Numbered from the stretch's first letter, positions 1 to 9,039 are shown. The stretch: 51,332 nt of DNA from an uncultured Anaerococcus sp. (GCF_947253225.1 NZ_CAMXYR010000006.1:1-51332), one strand, 5' to 3'. The notes: generated by a model from the sequence alone, not told the origin. A program made the numbers and translations.

Positions 1-541
1 CCTTGTGCTTGTTAACTCCTACTGCCTTTAGGGGCATGGAAATTATAGCTCCTTCTGGGAAATTTTGGATGGCTATACCAAGGGCTAGAACCATAGCTCC
101 TGCCATTGTTACACTTCCGTGGCCATAGATTGCGCCTGCAAAGGATACTCCAACTGCCATTCCCTCTGGTATATTATGTATCACAACTGCAAGAACCATC
201 ATGGTTGTTTTTCTCAAGCTTTCGCTTTTCATACCTTCTGGTGCATCTGAGTCTATATGTTGGTGAGGGATTACTGAGTCTAAGAATAAAAGGAAGATTA
301 TTCCACCTATAAAGCCAATACTAGCTGGAAGCCAGGCCATCCTTTTCATTGCCTCTACCATATCCATGGCAGGAATTAATAAGGACCAAACGCTTGCTGC
401 AACCATTACTCCTGCCGCAAAGCCCGATAGTCCTTTTTGTAGCTTATGATTTAATTCATCACGCATTATATAGACACAAGCCGCTCCCAGACTTGTGCCT
501 ATAAATGGTATCATAAGACCTAAAATACTTTTAGCGTCCAT
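1..541 (-). CDS. ZIP family metal transporter (3' end outside window)
   Basis: Membrane transporter of the ZIP (ZupT/GufA-like) family, expected to import divalent metal such as zinc across the cytoplasmic membrane. Reading from the ATG at 541, about 180 residues are present and the C-terminus lies beyond the window edge. The first hydrophobic segments are clear (starting MDAKSILGLMIPFIGTSL), followed by a polar His/Asp-rich loop (DSVIPHQHIDSD, near residue 90). The signature metal-binding segment HNIPEG lies near residue 122 and a second one, QNFPEG, near residue 160, which is diagnostic for ZIP transporters. It starts 8 bases after the end of glgP on the same strand and is probably the last gene of the AI-2E-malQ-glgP operon. 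Metal specificity cannot be told from the sequence. The family call is secure. Confidence 0.9.
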   Translation of the reverse strand, partial: MDAKSILGLMIPFIGTSLGAACVYIMRDELNHKLQKGLSGFAAGVMVAASVWSLLIPAMDMVEAMKRMAWLPASIGFIGGIIFLLFLDSVIPHQHIDSDAPEGMKSESLRKTTMMVLAVVIHNIPEGMAVGVSFAGAIYGHGSVTMAGAMVLALGIAIQNFPEGAIISMPLKAVGVNKHK

Positions 542-549
542 TTTTAATC

Positions 550-2931
550 CTATTGTTTGTCAATTTTCCAAATGTCATCTGCATAGTCTAAGATAGTTCT
601 ATCTGATGAGAAGAAACCAGCGTTAGCTATGTTGATTAGGCATTTTCTTGACCATTCTAGTTTGTTTCTATATTCCTTGTTGAGCTTTTCGTGTGCTTGA
701 GCATATGATTTGAAGTCCTTTAGGAGGAAGTAGGTGTCCCCTCTTTGACCTTCTTGTGGCTTGATTAGTTCGTTGTAGATGTCAAGGAACATGTATGATT
801 CGTTGTCCTTAAATTCTCCACTTACTAGGCTATCTACCACATCTTTGATGTCAGCATCTTTTGAGTAGAATTCAACTGGGTTGTAGGTATCCATTATTTC
901 GTTTAACTCTTCTACTGTTGCACCGAACCTATAGTTGTTTTCTTCACCAGCATGCTCAAAGATTTCGATATTTGCTCCGTCAAGTGTTCCAAGAGTTAGA
1001 GCTCCATTTAGCATGAACTTCATATTTCCTGTACCAGATGCTTCCTTACCAGCGGTTGAGATTTGCTCAGATACGTCTGCTGCTGGGAAGAGTTTTTCTG
1101 CGTAAGTTACCCTGTAGTTTTCTACAAAGATTACCTTGAGCTTTTTGTTTACATCTGGGTCAGCATTTACTACCCTTGCTACTTCGTTGGCAAGTTTAAT
1201 CATACCCTTAGCTCTGAAATATCCTGGTGCGGCCTTTCCACCAAAGATAAAGGTTGTTGGTGTGAAGTCCATGTCAGGATTTTTCTTTAGTTTGTGGTAG
1301 AGGTAGATTATGTGAAGGATGTTAAGGTGTTGTCTCTTGTATTCGTGGATTCTCTTGATTTGAATGTCGAATATTGATGTTGGGTCGATCTTAACACCTT
1401 CTTTTTCTAGGATATATCTAGCAAGTTCATTTTTCTTTGTTTGTTTGATATTCCACAATTCTTCTAGGACTTTCTCATCATCAGCGTATTTTTCAAGGCC
1501 TTTTAATAGGTCTAGTTGATATTTCCAATCTTCTGTGCCAAGTTTTTCTGTTATGAAGTTTGTTAGCTCTCTGTTTGAGTAAACTAGCCATCTTCTTGGG
1601 GTGATACCGTTAGTTTTGTTGTTAAACATTTCTGGTCTTAGTTTGTACCAGTGGCTAAAGGTGTCTGCTTTTAGGATATCTGTGTGAAGGGCTGCTACAC
1701 CATTTACTGAAAATCCAACATAAATAGCGAGGTTGGCCATATGAATTTGTTCAAATCTATCAATCCTGTATGGGTCGATTTGATCTTCTGAATAGCCTTT
1801 TGCCTTAAATTCATCAACCAAAATATCGTTGATTTTTTCGATTATTTCAAGACATCTTGGGTTTACTTCAAGCATAATGTCCTTATCCCATCTTTCTAGG
1901 GCTTCTTGGAGGACTGTGTGGTTGGTAAAGGCAAAGACCTTTCTTGCTATGGCAAGAGCATCTTCAAAGAAGATTCCATTTTCGTCAACTAGAACTCTGA
2001 TTAGCTCTGGGATAGCTATGATTGGGTGGGTGTCGTTAAGTTGAATAACGTGGTACTTGCTGAAATTTTCAAACTTTAAGTCTTCTGGGTAGTCGTTCTT
2101 GTATTTTTCTACCATATCTTGGATAGATGCTGAACAGAAGAAGTATTGTTGTTTAAGTCTTAAAACCTTACCAGCTCTTTGCATATCATTTGGATATAAA
2201 ACTCTGGTAATATCTTCTGCACGGTTTTTCTCACTTACTGCCTCATCGTATTCGTAGTTGTTAAACTTAGCAAAATCAAACTCTTCAAATGGTTCTGATT
2301 GCCAAAGTCTTAGGGTATTTACAACGCCATTTTCAAAACCAACTACTGGCATATCGAATGGAACAGCCTTAACTTGTTGATCTCTAAATCTAACGATTTT
2401 TGCATCAGAATCAACCCTGATTGACCAGCCATCTCCATCCTTAATCCAGCTATCGCCTCTTTCAACTTGGAAGCCTTCTTCTATCTTTTGTTTGAAGATT
2501 CCTTCTCTATATCTAACTCCATAGCCAACTAGGTTAAGGCCTTGGGTTGCTGCTGAATCCATAAAGCAAGCTGCAAGCCTACCAAGTCCACCATTTCCTA
2601 GAGCTGCATCGTCTTCGTAGTTTTCAATTGCTTCAAAGTCGATGCCAATTCCGTTAAGAAGTTCCTTGACTTCGTCATAGATACCTAGGTTAATTAGGTT
2701 ATTTCCTAGGGATCTTCCTACAAGAAATTCTGCTGAAAGGTAGTAAGCCTTTCTTTGGTTACGAGTTTTTCTCTTACAATCTCTCCACTCTTCATTAATC
2801 AATTCCATAATTGAATCGCAAAGAGCATCATATCTGTCCTTATCAGATGTATCTTCAAAAGATTTTAAGGTAATTCTTTGTAGGTTTTCGATATAGTTTT
2901 CGATAAACTTATTCTTTTTCAATTTGTCCAT
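550..2931 (-). CDS. glgP: Glycogen/maltodextrin phosphorylase
   Basis: Cytosolic GT35 alpha-glucan phosphorylase. It releases glucose-1-phosphate from the non-reducing ends of glycogen or maltodextrin using pyridoxal phosphate. About 793 residues, normal for the family. The N-terminal glucan/phosphate region carries DDAALGNGGLGRLAACF, and the C-terminal PLP-binding region carries EASGTGNMKFMLNGALTLGT, whose Lys is the Schiff-base lysine. An ATG at 2946 is also in frame, but GGGAG lies about 8 bases before the ATG at 2931, so the shorter form (MDKLKKNK) is preferred. Its start overlaps the 3' end of malQ, implying translational coupling. MalQ lengthens and rearranges maltodextrins and GlgP then phosphorolyses them. 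No glycogen synthesis genes are visible here, so imported maltodextrin may be the substrate. Confidence 0.97.
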   Translation of the reverse strand: MDKLKKNKFIENYIENLQRITLKSFEDTSDKDRYDALCDSIMELINEEWRDCKRKTRNQRKAYYLSAEFLVGRSLGNNLINLGIYDEVKELLNGIGIDFEAIENYEDDAALGNGGLGRLAACFMDSAATQGLNLVGYGVRYREGIFKQKIEEGFQVERGDSWIKDGDGWSIRVDSDAKIVRFRDQQVKAVPFDMPVVGFENGVVNTLRLWQSEPFEEFDFAKFNNYEYDEAVSEKNRAEDITRVLYPNDMQRAGKVLRLKQQYFFCSASIQDMVEKYKNDYPEDLKFENFSKYHVIQLNDTHPIIAIPELIRVLVDENGIFFEDALAIARKVFAFTNHTVLQEALERWDKDIMLEVNPRCLEIIEKINDILVDEFKAKGYSEDQIDPYRIDRFEQIHMANLAIYVGFSVNGVAALHTDILKADTFSHWYKLRPEMFNNKTNGITPRRWLVYSNRELTNFITEKLGTEDWKYQLDLLKGLEKYADDEKVLEELWNIKQTKKNELARYILEKEGVKIDPTSIFDIQIKRIHEYKRQHLNILHIIYLYHKLKKNPDMDFTPTTFIFGGKAAPGYFRAKGMIKLANEVARVVNADPDVNKKLKVIFVENYRVTYAEKLFPAADVSEQISTAGKEASGTGNMKFMLNGALTLGTLDGANIEIFEHAGEENNYRFGATVEELNEIMDTYNPVEFYSKDADIKDVVDSLVSGEFKDNESYMFLDIYNELIKPQEGQRGDTYFLLKDFKSYAQAHEKLNKEYRNKLEWSRKCLINIANAGFFSSDRTILDYADDIWKIDKQ

Positions 2932-4432
2932 TATCATATCTCCCATATACTTTTGACATTTCTTTTATTCTTTTCGCCAACATTCCATCAAAATCTGCGT
3001 CAACCATTCTCCACTTCCAGTTTATTCCTATAGTTGAAGGGCTGTTTATCTTCGCCTCATTACCATAACCCAAGAAGTCCTGAATTTCAAACATGGCTAT
3101 ATCAGAAACAGAAGCCATGAGGGCTCTATTTATCTCCCAAAGCTTGTCATCATAATCTTTTAAGCCAAAATATTTGTCAATTAACTTTGTTAAATCTTCG
3201 TCAGCCACATCCAAAAATCCTTGGAGGGTATCGGAATCGTGGGTTGATGAATATACGACCGAATTTCTCGCATAGTTGTGAGGAAGGTAGTTACTGTCGA
3301 AATTTTCTCCAAAGGCGAATTGGATTACATTCATCCCTGGGAAGTTGTAGTGATTTTTCAAATCGTCAACTTCCTTGGTGATATAGCCTAAGTCTTCTGC
3401 TATAAAAAGGGCTTGTGGATAGGTTTCAATAATCTTATCGAATAATTCGTAAGGACGTCCCAACTGCCAAGTGCCATATCTTGCATTGTCATCACTAGCC
3501 GGTATTGCATAGTAGGCTTCAAAACCTCTAAAGTGGTCTAGTCTTAAAATATCGTAAAGCCTTAGGCAAGCCCCGATTCTTTTTACCCAAAAGTCGTAAT
3601 CGCTTGCTGCCACCTTGTCCCAATCATAGACAGGATTGCCCCAAAGTTGACCATCTTCTGAGTAAGCATCTGGTGGAGCTCCTCCAACTATGATAGGCTC
3701 TTTTGTTTGTGGGTCAAGCTTTAGGATGTCGGAGTTGACCCAAGCATCACAGGAATCCATAGCCACATAGATTGGCAAATCTCCTATGATTTTGATTTTC
3801 TTCCTATTGGCATATTCTTTGAGTTTCTTCCATTGTTTGAAAAATTCATATTGGATGAAGATATAAAAGCCTATTAAATCTTCATTTTTTTCCTTAAATT
3901 CTTCAAGTGCCTTTGGGTCACGTCTTTTGAGTTCTTCGTCCCATTCTAGCCAGCTTACATCAAATTTCTCTCTTTTGATTGCCATAAAGAGGGCGTAGTC
4001 CTCAACCCAATAGCTTTCTTCTTGCCTAAAAGCCTCAATCTCTGGGCCTTTTTGCTCCTTGGCTCTTTCGTAAGCCTTCTCCAAGATTCTGTAGCGAAGG
4101 TTGTATTGGATGCCGTAGTCGACATATCTTTCATTGTCGCCAAAATTAAGGTTCTCAAGCTCCTCTTTTTCCAAAAGCCCTTCTTCTATCAACATATCTA
4201 GGTCGATAAAGTAGGGATTTCCTGCAAAAGATGAGAATGATTGGTAGGGGCTATCCCCATAGGATGTTTGTCCTAGTGGGAGGATTTGCCAATATTTAAT
4301 CGCTGCATCTGATATAAAGTCGACTGCCTGATAGGCCTTTTTGCCGAAAGTGCCTATACCATAATTGGAAGGGATGGAAAATATTGGTAGAATAACACCA
4401 TTTCCCCTTGCTAATCTTTTTTGTCTTTGCAT
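2909..4432 (-). CDS. malQ: 4-alpha-glucanotransferase (amylomaltase)
   Basis: GH77 disproportionating enzyme that transfers alpha-1,4-glucan segments between maltodextrins in the cytosol. It is 507 residues, the usual bacterial length. The N-terminus starts in the typical way (RGNGVILPIFSIPSNYGIGT). Catalytic motifs are visible: LRLDHFRGFEAYYAIP with the nucleophile Asp, FIAEDLG with the acid/base Glu, and YSSTHDSDTLQGF with the third acidic residue. The start has GAGAGG just upstream and follows the stop of the preceding 202-residue gene by one base, while its end overlaps glgP. This packing makes malQ-glgP a coupled maltodextrin-use pair. Confidence 0.97.
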   Translation of the reverse strand: MQRQKRLARGNGVILPIFSIPSNYGIGTFGKKAYQAVDFISDAAIKYWQILPLGQTSYGDSPYQSFSSFAGNPYFIDLDMLIEEGLLEKEELENLNFGDNERYVDYGIQYNLRYRILEKAYERAKEQKGPEIEAFRQEESYWVEDYALFMAIKREKFDVSWLEWDEELKRRDPKALEEFKEKNEDLIGFYIFIQYEFFKQWKKLKEYANRKKIKIIGDLPIYVAMDSCDAWVNSDILKLDPQTKEPIIVGGAPPDAYSEDGQLWGNPVYDWDKVAASDYDFWVKRIGACLRLYDILRLDHFRGFEAYYAIPASDDNARYGTWQLGRPYELFDKIIETYPQALFIAEDLGYITKEVDDLKNHYNFPGMNVIQFAFGENFDSNYLPHNYARNSVVYSSTHDSDTLQGFLDVADEDLTKLIDKYFGLKDYDDKLWEINRALMASVSDIAMFEIQDFLGYGNEAKINSPSTIGINWKWRMVDADFDGMLAKRIKEMSKVYGRYDNGQIEKE

Positions 4433-4433
4433 A

Positions 4434-5042
4434 TTACCTCTCTGTGAAATAAATTAATCCGCTATAAGTTCTAAACTGTCTTTGAAAATCTTCTAGGAAA
4501 AACCTATATATCCTGCCCCAGCTGGATACTACTAGTTCATGTTTGTTACCGACCCTATTAAGTTCTGTAATACAAACTCCGTGGTGACGAATAACATCAA
4601 TATCGGTCGATAGCCAATTTATGAGTATAGGTGGGCTATCCTTTGCTAGAGCTTCTTCTATGAAGTCGATTTTCCTTGCCAAGGGTCTTTTGTTTATTAG
4701 GGTTTCAGTAAGGGTCTTACTCTTTAGGTCAAGTCCCATATCGCCCCTTACTCTATCAAGCCTCCTATCAAGGCTTTTGACTGTTGGAACACCATTGGCC
4801 CATGGTCTTAGCCTTTTAAAAAAATAGTATTGGTAATCATTATATAAGTCCATATCAATTTCTCCACCCTTATAGAAAAGGTAGAAATAAACATTGGTAA
4901 AGGCTGTAACCACACAAGACCTGTCCCTATAAAACTTGCTAACATTTTTTTGCTCAAGGGAATTTTGATAGCCCCCGTAGTGGGTAAGATTTCCCTCAAC
5001 CACTGGCACAAATTCTCCAAAGCTTGACCTAGTTAACTTCAT
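4434..5042 (-). CDS. Putative papain/C39-like cysteine protease-fold protein
   Basis: Not recognised as a named family. The 202-residue protein has no signal peptide or membrane segment. Three elements resemble a papain/C39-type active site in the right order: Cys43 at the start of a hydrophobic helix (SCVVTAFTNVYFYLF), His153/154 in RHHGVCITEL, and VVSSWGRIY near residues 171-179, where such proteins often carry a DPWG or NSWG turn. This is pattern-based inference only. Its start overlaps the stop of the AI-2E-family gene by 14 bases and its stop lies one base from malQ, so it is embedded in the same operon. The partner genes give no obvious substrate. It might be an inactive fold relative or a peptide-binding domain. 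Confidence 0.55.
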   Translation of the reverse strand: MKLTRSSFGEFVPVVEGNLTHYGGYQNSLEQKNVSKFYRDRSCVVTAFTNVYFYLFYKGGEIDMDLYNDYQYYFFKRLRPWANGVPTVKSLDRRLDRVRGDMGLDLKSKTLTETLINKRPLARKIDFIEEALAKDSPPILINWLSTDIDVIRHHGVCITELNRVGNKHELVVSSWGRIYRFFLEDFQRQFRTYSGLIYFTER

Positions 5043-6237
5043 GATTGTCTATATCCTCTATTGTATATACCTTGTTTTTCTTTTTTTCTATTGTATCTTC
5101 TCCAATATTTTTCTCCCTTAGCCTATTATCAATAAACTCGTGGAAGAGGGTGTAGATAATAGAAGCTACTGGAATTGAAATTAGCATCCCCCAGATTCCA
5201 AACAAAGACCCACCAAGGGTAATGGATGCCAAAACCCAGACAGCAGGAAGCCCAATCTTATCTCCAGCCATGGCTGGATAAATAATATTTTCTTGGATTT
5301 GTTGGATTACTAGATCATAAATTATGAAAATCAAAGCCTTGGCAGGACTTTCCAAAAATATGATAAGAGCTGAAACCCCAGCTCCAGCTATTGGTCCAAA
5401 TATTGGAATTAAGTCCGATACTCCAACAAAGATTGAAATAATCCCAGCGTTTGGAAGTCTAAGGACAAACATCCCAATAAAGGTTAGGACTGAGAGGGTT
5501 ACTACAGCTATAAGTCTTGAATAAATGTAGTCCTTGAAAGTGTTATAAGATAGGGAAAAGACCTTGTTTAGGTAGTCCGCCCTCTTCTCACTCAAAAGAG
5601 CATACATAATCCTTGTCCCATTAGTCTTTAACATTGCCTTATACACCAAAACAAAAATTGAAAATACAAGGATAGTAAAGAAAGTAACAAGACTTGAACC
5701 AATTGAGTTTATGATATTGGTAGTAAAGCTAAAAATATTTGTCTTATCCCCTGATAAAAAATCTATAGCCGCACTTCTTATCTCATACCAGCCAAAAGAG
5801 TTCACATAATCATAAAATTTGCTAGCATAAGGACGACTTAGGGCATACTTGTTCATAGTTTCATAAGTTTCCCTCACAAACTCTGGCCACCTATTCAAGA
5901 AAGAGAAAATAACTGTGATAATCTTTGGTATAAAAATATTCAAGAAAAGAACAAAACCAGCTATTATCAAAACCCAACTTATAAATAAGGACAAGCCTAC
6001 AAGCAGATGCTCATGCTTCTTGTCGGGGAAAAGGCGAGTCAATTTTCTTTCAAAAAAATTCATAGGTATACTTACTACATAAGCAATCATAGCTCCGATA
6101 ATTAATGGCTGGAAGACATCCAAAACTTTGCTAATACCTTGTTTGATAATAGGGAAATACCATAAGGCAAAAAATAGGAAAACTCCGTAGCTGATAACCT
6201 TCAACAAATCTTGTGATTTTTTATCCATCTTTCCCAT
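5029..6237 (-). CDS. AI-2E family transporter (UPF0118/PerM-like)
   Basis: Polytopic membrane protein of the AI-2E/PerM family, about 402 residues with roughly eight hydrophobic segments. The N-terminus (VISYGVFLFFALWYFPIIKQ) and the C-terminal helices with the conserved GISIFVGVSDLIPIFGPIAG-type stretch and the later GDKIGLPAVWVLASITLGGS segment are characteristic. Family members have been linked to autoinducer-2 export and to Na+/H+ exchange, so the substrate is unknown. The reading frame is open further upstream, but GGAGGAAG lies just before the ATG at 6237 (MGKMDKK), which is chosen as the start. The charged C-terminus (EKNIGEDTIEKKKNK) is cytoplasmic by prediction. It is the first gene of the minus-strand operon ending in the ZIP transporter. 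Confidence 0.9.
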   Translation of the reverse strand: MGKMDKKSQDLLKVISYGVFLFFALWYFPIIKQGISKVLDVFQPLIIGAMIAYVVSIPMNFFERKLTRLFPDKKHEHLLVGLSLFISWVLIIAGFVLFLNIFIPKIITVIFSFLNRWPEFVRETYETMNKYALSRPYASKFYDYVNSFGWYEIRSAAIDFLSGDKTNIFSFTTNIINSIGSSLVTFFTILVFSIFVLVYKAMLKTNGTRIMYALLSEKRADYLNKVFSLSYNTFKDYIYSRLIAVVTLSVLTFIGMFVLRLPNAGIISIFVGVSDLIPIFGPIAGAGVSALIIFLESPAKALIFIIYDLVIQQIQENIIYPAMAGDKIGLPAVWVLASITLGGSLFGIWGMLISIPVASIIYTLFHEFIDNRLREKNIGEDTIEKKKNKVYTIEDIDNHEVN

Positions 6238-6356
6238 AACTTCCTCCATAAATATATCGTACAAGTATATTTTACCACAAAAATAACAAATAGGGGCAAG
6301 TTTAAAAATATTGCTTAAAAAAGCGATTTGTAATAAACTTAAGCTAAGGAGCTTAT

Positions 6357-6971
6357 ATGAAAACTTGTTATATAATTGGAGGAGGAGCCTTTGATGGTTT
6401 CTTTGATAAAATAGAAGAAAAGGACTTGGTACTTGCTGCTGATAAGGGCTACACCCTTGCCCAAAAGCAAGCAATCAAAGTGGACTATATTATTGGAGAT
6501 TTTGATTCATCCAAAAAGCCAGAAGGTGTCAAGGTAATTGCCCTAAACCCAATCAAGGACTTCACAGACACAGTTGCAGCCATAGAGATGGCAAAAGATT
6601 TAGGCTATAAGAAAATCATCATCTATGGTGGTCTTGGTGGTAGGGAAAGCCACACGATTTCTAATATCAGAACCCTTTATAGGTACAAAAAACAGGGGAT
6701 TGATATAAGACTAAGGTCCAAGAAAAAAGAAATTTTTGTCCTCAAAGAAGATTTTTTCTACAAATATCAGGGCAGTGACTTCTATGTTTCAATATTTTCC
6801 CTAGATAACGAAACCAAAATAAGCCTAGAAGGTCTTTTCTACGAACTAGACTCCTACCCTATGTCAATAGATGATTCCCTCGGTGTTTCCAACGAAACAG
6901 CCAAAGCTGATTTCAAAATAAAAGTCCACCAAGGTGCCGTTATTGTTGTCTTTGAGGATAAATCTTGTTAG
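6357..6971 (+). CDS. thiN: Thiamine pyrophosphokinase
   Basis: Transfers pyrophosphate from ATP to thiamine to make the cofactor thiamine pyrophosphate in the cytosol. The 204-residue length fits bacterial TPK. The catalytic N-terminal domain shows AADKGYTLA, IIGDFDSSKKPEG, KDFTDT and GGLGGRESHTISNI; the last differs slightly from the usual GGRxDH. The C-terminal thiamine-binding domain has DDSLGVSNET, matching the conserved GVSNE segment. AAGGAG lies seven bases before the ATG. It is divergent from the AI-2E operon across about 120 bases. No TPP riboswitch was seen upstream. Confidence 0.93.
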   Translation: MKTCYIIGGGAFDGFFDKIEEKDLVLAADKGYTLAQKQAIKVDYIIGDFDSSKKPEGVKVIALNPIKDFTDTVAAIEMAKDLGYKKIIIYGGLGGRESHTISNIRTLYRYKKQGIDIRLRSKKKEIFVLKEDFFYKYQGSDFYVSIFSLDNETKISLEGLFYELDSYPMSIDDSLGVSNETAKADFKIKVHQGAVIVVFEDKSC

Positions 6972-7076
6972 GAAACTTTAGAATAATTAAAAACTCCCTC
7001 CAACAACTAATTTTTACTTATTAACCACTGAATTTATCATCCATAATGATGGTCTTGTATGTCAGTTATAGCATAA

Positions 7077-7273
7077 ATTATTGATCAATTGCGTAAAAAG
7101 GAGCAAAGATAGTTTTAAGTAATTCAGATCCCAAAAATTCAGATGAAGCAGATGATTTCTTTGATGATATCTACTCGGATCATAAGATAAGAAGGGTTGC
7201 TGCCAGCAGAATGATAAACCGCAAGGCCGACTCTAGGGGAAAGATCAAAGAACTACTTATATCTAATTTTTAG
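7077..7273 (+). pseudogene. Truncated Dam/DpnM-type adenine methylase (C-terminal remnant)
   Basis: A short coding remnant that matches the C-terminal tail of GATC-specific Dam/DpnM N6-adenine methylases from memory of that family. The read-through is LSNSDPKNSDEADDFFDDIY followed by a segment with ASRMINRKADSRGKIKELL, and it ends in TAG at 7271-7273. The Dam-family hallmarks are LSNSD, the F..Y spacing and the RMIN.....RGKI.E tail. Immediately upstream, the residues DQLRKK are in a different frame, and restoring one A in the A-run at 7095-7099 joins them to GAKIVLSNSD. No catalytic DPPY motif or N-terminal domain remains. It lies directly before the DpnII-like nuclease, the gene order of DpnII/MboI systems. 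Confidence 0.75.
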
Positions 7274-7323
7274 CCTGCCTTCTCCCATGAGGGAATATAG
7301 ACACAATTATTAGGAGAAAATAT

Positions 7324-8200
7324 TTGAAAAGAGATTTTGACACTTGGCTATCAAATTTTAGACAAAGCATAGCAGATTATAAGTATTATATTGACTTTGA
7401 CAAAGTCCATAGGAATGTTTCTAATATAAAGATCGAACTTAACATTTTAAATTCAATCATCGCTTCTAAAAATATTGAGGATGACTTTGAACACCTAATT
7501 TCTAAATATCCAGAAGTTATTAAATGCATCCCCATCCTTCTTGCAGTAAGGAGCCATGAAATTTACTGCCAAGATGCAAATGGTGGTATTTTGTATGACT
7601 TCAATTTAGCTAAAGCTTCCTCCATAAATCCTGATACTTACAAGTCTTATAGCTATTTTATGAAACAAACTGGTTTATTCGACCTATTAGAAAATCACAT
7701 AATAAATAATCTTGTTGACTATGTAACAGGAGTTGAGACAGGGCTTGATTCCAAGGGACGTAAGAATAGAGGAGGCCATCTTATGGAAGATTTGGTTGAG
7801 GCTTTCATTATAAAAGCTGGATTTAAGAAGGATTATACTTATTTTAAAGAAATGTATATTCATGAAATCACCGATAAGTGGGGGATAGATTTATCGTCAA
7901 TTTCTAACAAGGGAAAAACTGAAAAGCGTTTTGATTTTGTTGTGAAAACTCCCCAGATGATTTATGGCCTTGAAACTAATTTTTATGCGGGTTAGTGGTA
8001 GCAAACTGAATGAGACTGCAATAGGTTACAAAACTCTTGCCCTAGAAGCTTATGAAATCGATGGTTTTACCTTTGTTTGGTCTACGGATGGTAAGGGGTG
8101 GAAGGGTGCCCGTAATAACCTAGAAGAAACTTTTGATGTTATGGACCATATTTATAATATTAAAGACTTAGAAGATGAAATAATTGGTGAGGTTTTCTAA
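7324..8200 (+). pseudogene. DpnII-family (GATC) type II restriction endonuclease, frameshifted
   Basis: A DpnII/MboI-like restriction endonuclease that cuts unmethylated GATC, here split by one frameshift. Frame one runs from a TTG start at 7324 (AGGAG seven bases upstream) and reads FDTWLSNFRQSIADY at the N-terminus, with IPILLAVRSHEIYC in the middle. It stops at TAG 7993-7995 just after LETNFYAG. The next frame continues directly with SGSKLNET, then DGFTFVWSTDGKGWKGARNN and ends at 8200. Removing one G from the GGG at 7988-7990 restores a continuous protein of about 291 residues, the usual DpnII length (about 288). Product truncated before the ETNFY..GSKLNE region is expected to be inactive. 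Sequencing error is the alternative explanation. Confidence 0.88.
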
Positions 8201-8202
8201 TA

Positions 8203-8948
8203 ATGACAAAAAAATTACCAAACGGGAGCCAGATGATTTCCAGTTAGAAATGACAACCATGTGGTCTTTTCCCAAACGTGGCAACTAGGCAACTCATGAT
8301 GCAAAGTGGAGAGGGAATTGGTCGCCCTATATCCCCCGTAATATCTTACTAAGGTATTCTAAGGAAGGCGATCTAGTCCTTGACCAGTTTGTTGGTGGCG
8401 GAACTAGCCTTGTAGAGGCAAAGTTACTAAATAGAAATATAATTGGCGTTGATGTAAATGAGATTGCACTGGATAGGTGTAGGGAGAAAATAAATTTTGT
8501 TCACGAAGGAGCTAATGGAAGGGTCTATCTCCATAAGGCAGATGCCAGAAAGTTAAATTTTATTTCCGACTCCTCCATTGACCTGATATGTACTCATCCG
8601 CCCTATGCTAATATAATTTCTTACAGTGAAGATATAAAAGAAGACCTATCCTTATTGAAGGTAACAGACTTTCTTGAAGAAATGAAAAAAGTCGCTAGCG
8701 AAAGCTATCGAGTTTTGAAAGCAGATAAATTCTGTGCTATCCTTATGGGAGATACTCGCCAAAAAGGCCATATGATCCCTATGTCTTTTGAGGTTATGAA
8801 AATATTTCAAGATGCTGGTTTTAAACTTAAAGAATTAATAATAAAACACCAGCATAATTGTAGGGCTACAGTTTATTGGAAAACAAATAGTATAAAATAT
8901 AACTTTCTTTTGATTGCTCATGAGTATTTGTTTATTTTTAGGAAATAA
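8203..8948 (+). pseudogene. DNA N4/N6 methyltransferase, frameshift plus amber stop
   Basis: A second DNA methyltransferase of the R-M locus, carrying two lesions. After ATG at 8203 the A-run at 8207-8213 is one A short, so translation ends at 8246. In the corrected frame the protein reads TKREPDDFQLEMTTMWSFPK and then RGN-stop-ATHDAKWRGNWSPYIPR, where a TAG at 8287-8289 replaces what is normally Trp (TGG) in this family. Downstream the SAM-binding motif I is LVLDQFVGGGTSLVEA and the catalytic motif IV is THPPYANIISYSE, followed by FCAILMGDTRQKGH. It ends at 8948 with a natural C-terminus. An internal ATG at 8655 could give a 97-residue C-terminal piece lacking both motifs. Target sequence is presumably linked to the adjacent GATC nuclease, by inference. 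Confidence 0.85.
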
Positions 8949-8993
8949 AATCTGCTCTTGAAAGTAGCACCATACCTATCTCAATTTTAAAAG

Positions 8994-9039
8994 AGGAGCT
9001 GGTAGCCTAGTTAAAGCTAAGCTATCAACTCCTTTTTTT
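8994..9039. terminator. Bidirectional Rho-independent terminator
   Basis: A stem pairs AGGAGCTGGTAGC with GCTATCAACTCCT and is followed on the plus strand by a run of seven T. It sits between the convergent R-M relic and the M3 peptidase pseudogene. The minus-strand T tract (TCTTTTAAAATT) is weaker. Confidence 0.7.

Noticed and set aside
106..312. Plus-strand open frame opposite the ZIP transporter
   Set aside because: It lies antisense to a gene with clear family motifs, has no ribosome site and no recognisable composition, so it is a shadow frame.
6238..6356. TPP riboswitch upstream of thiN
   Set aside because: The 119-base region is too AT-rich and short and shows no conserved THI-box helices.
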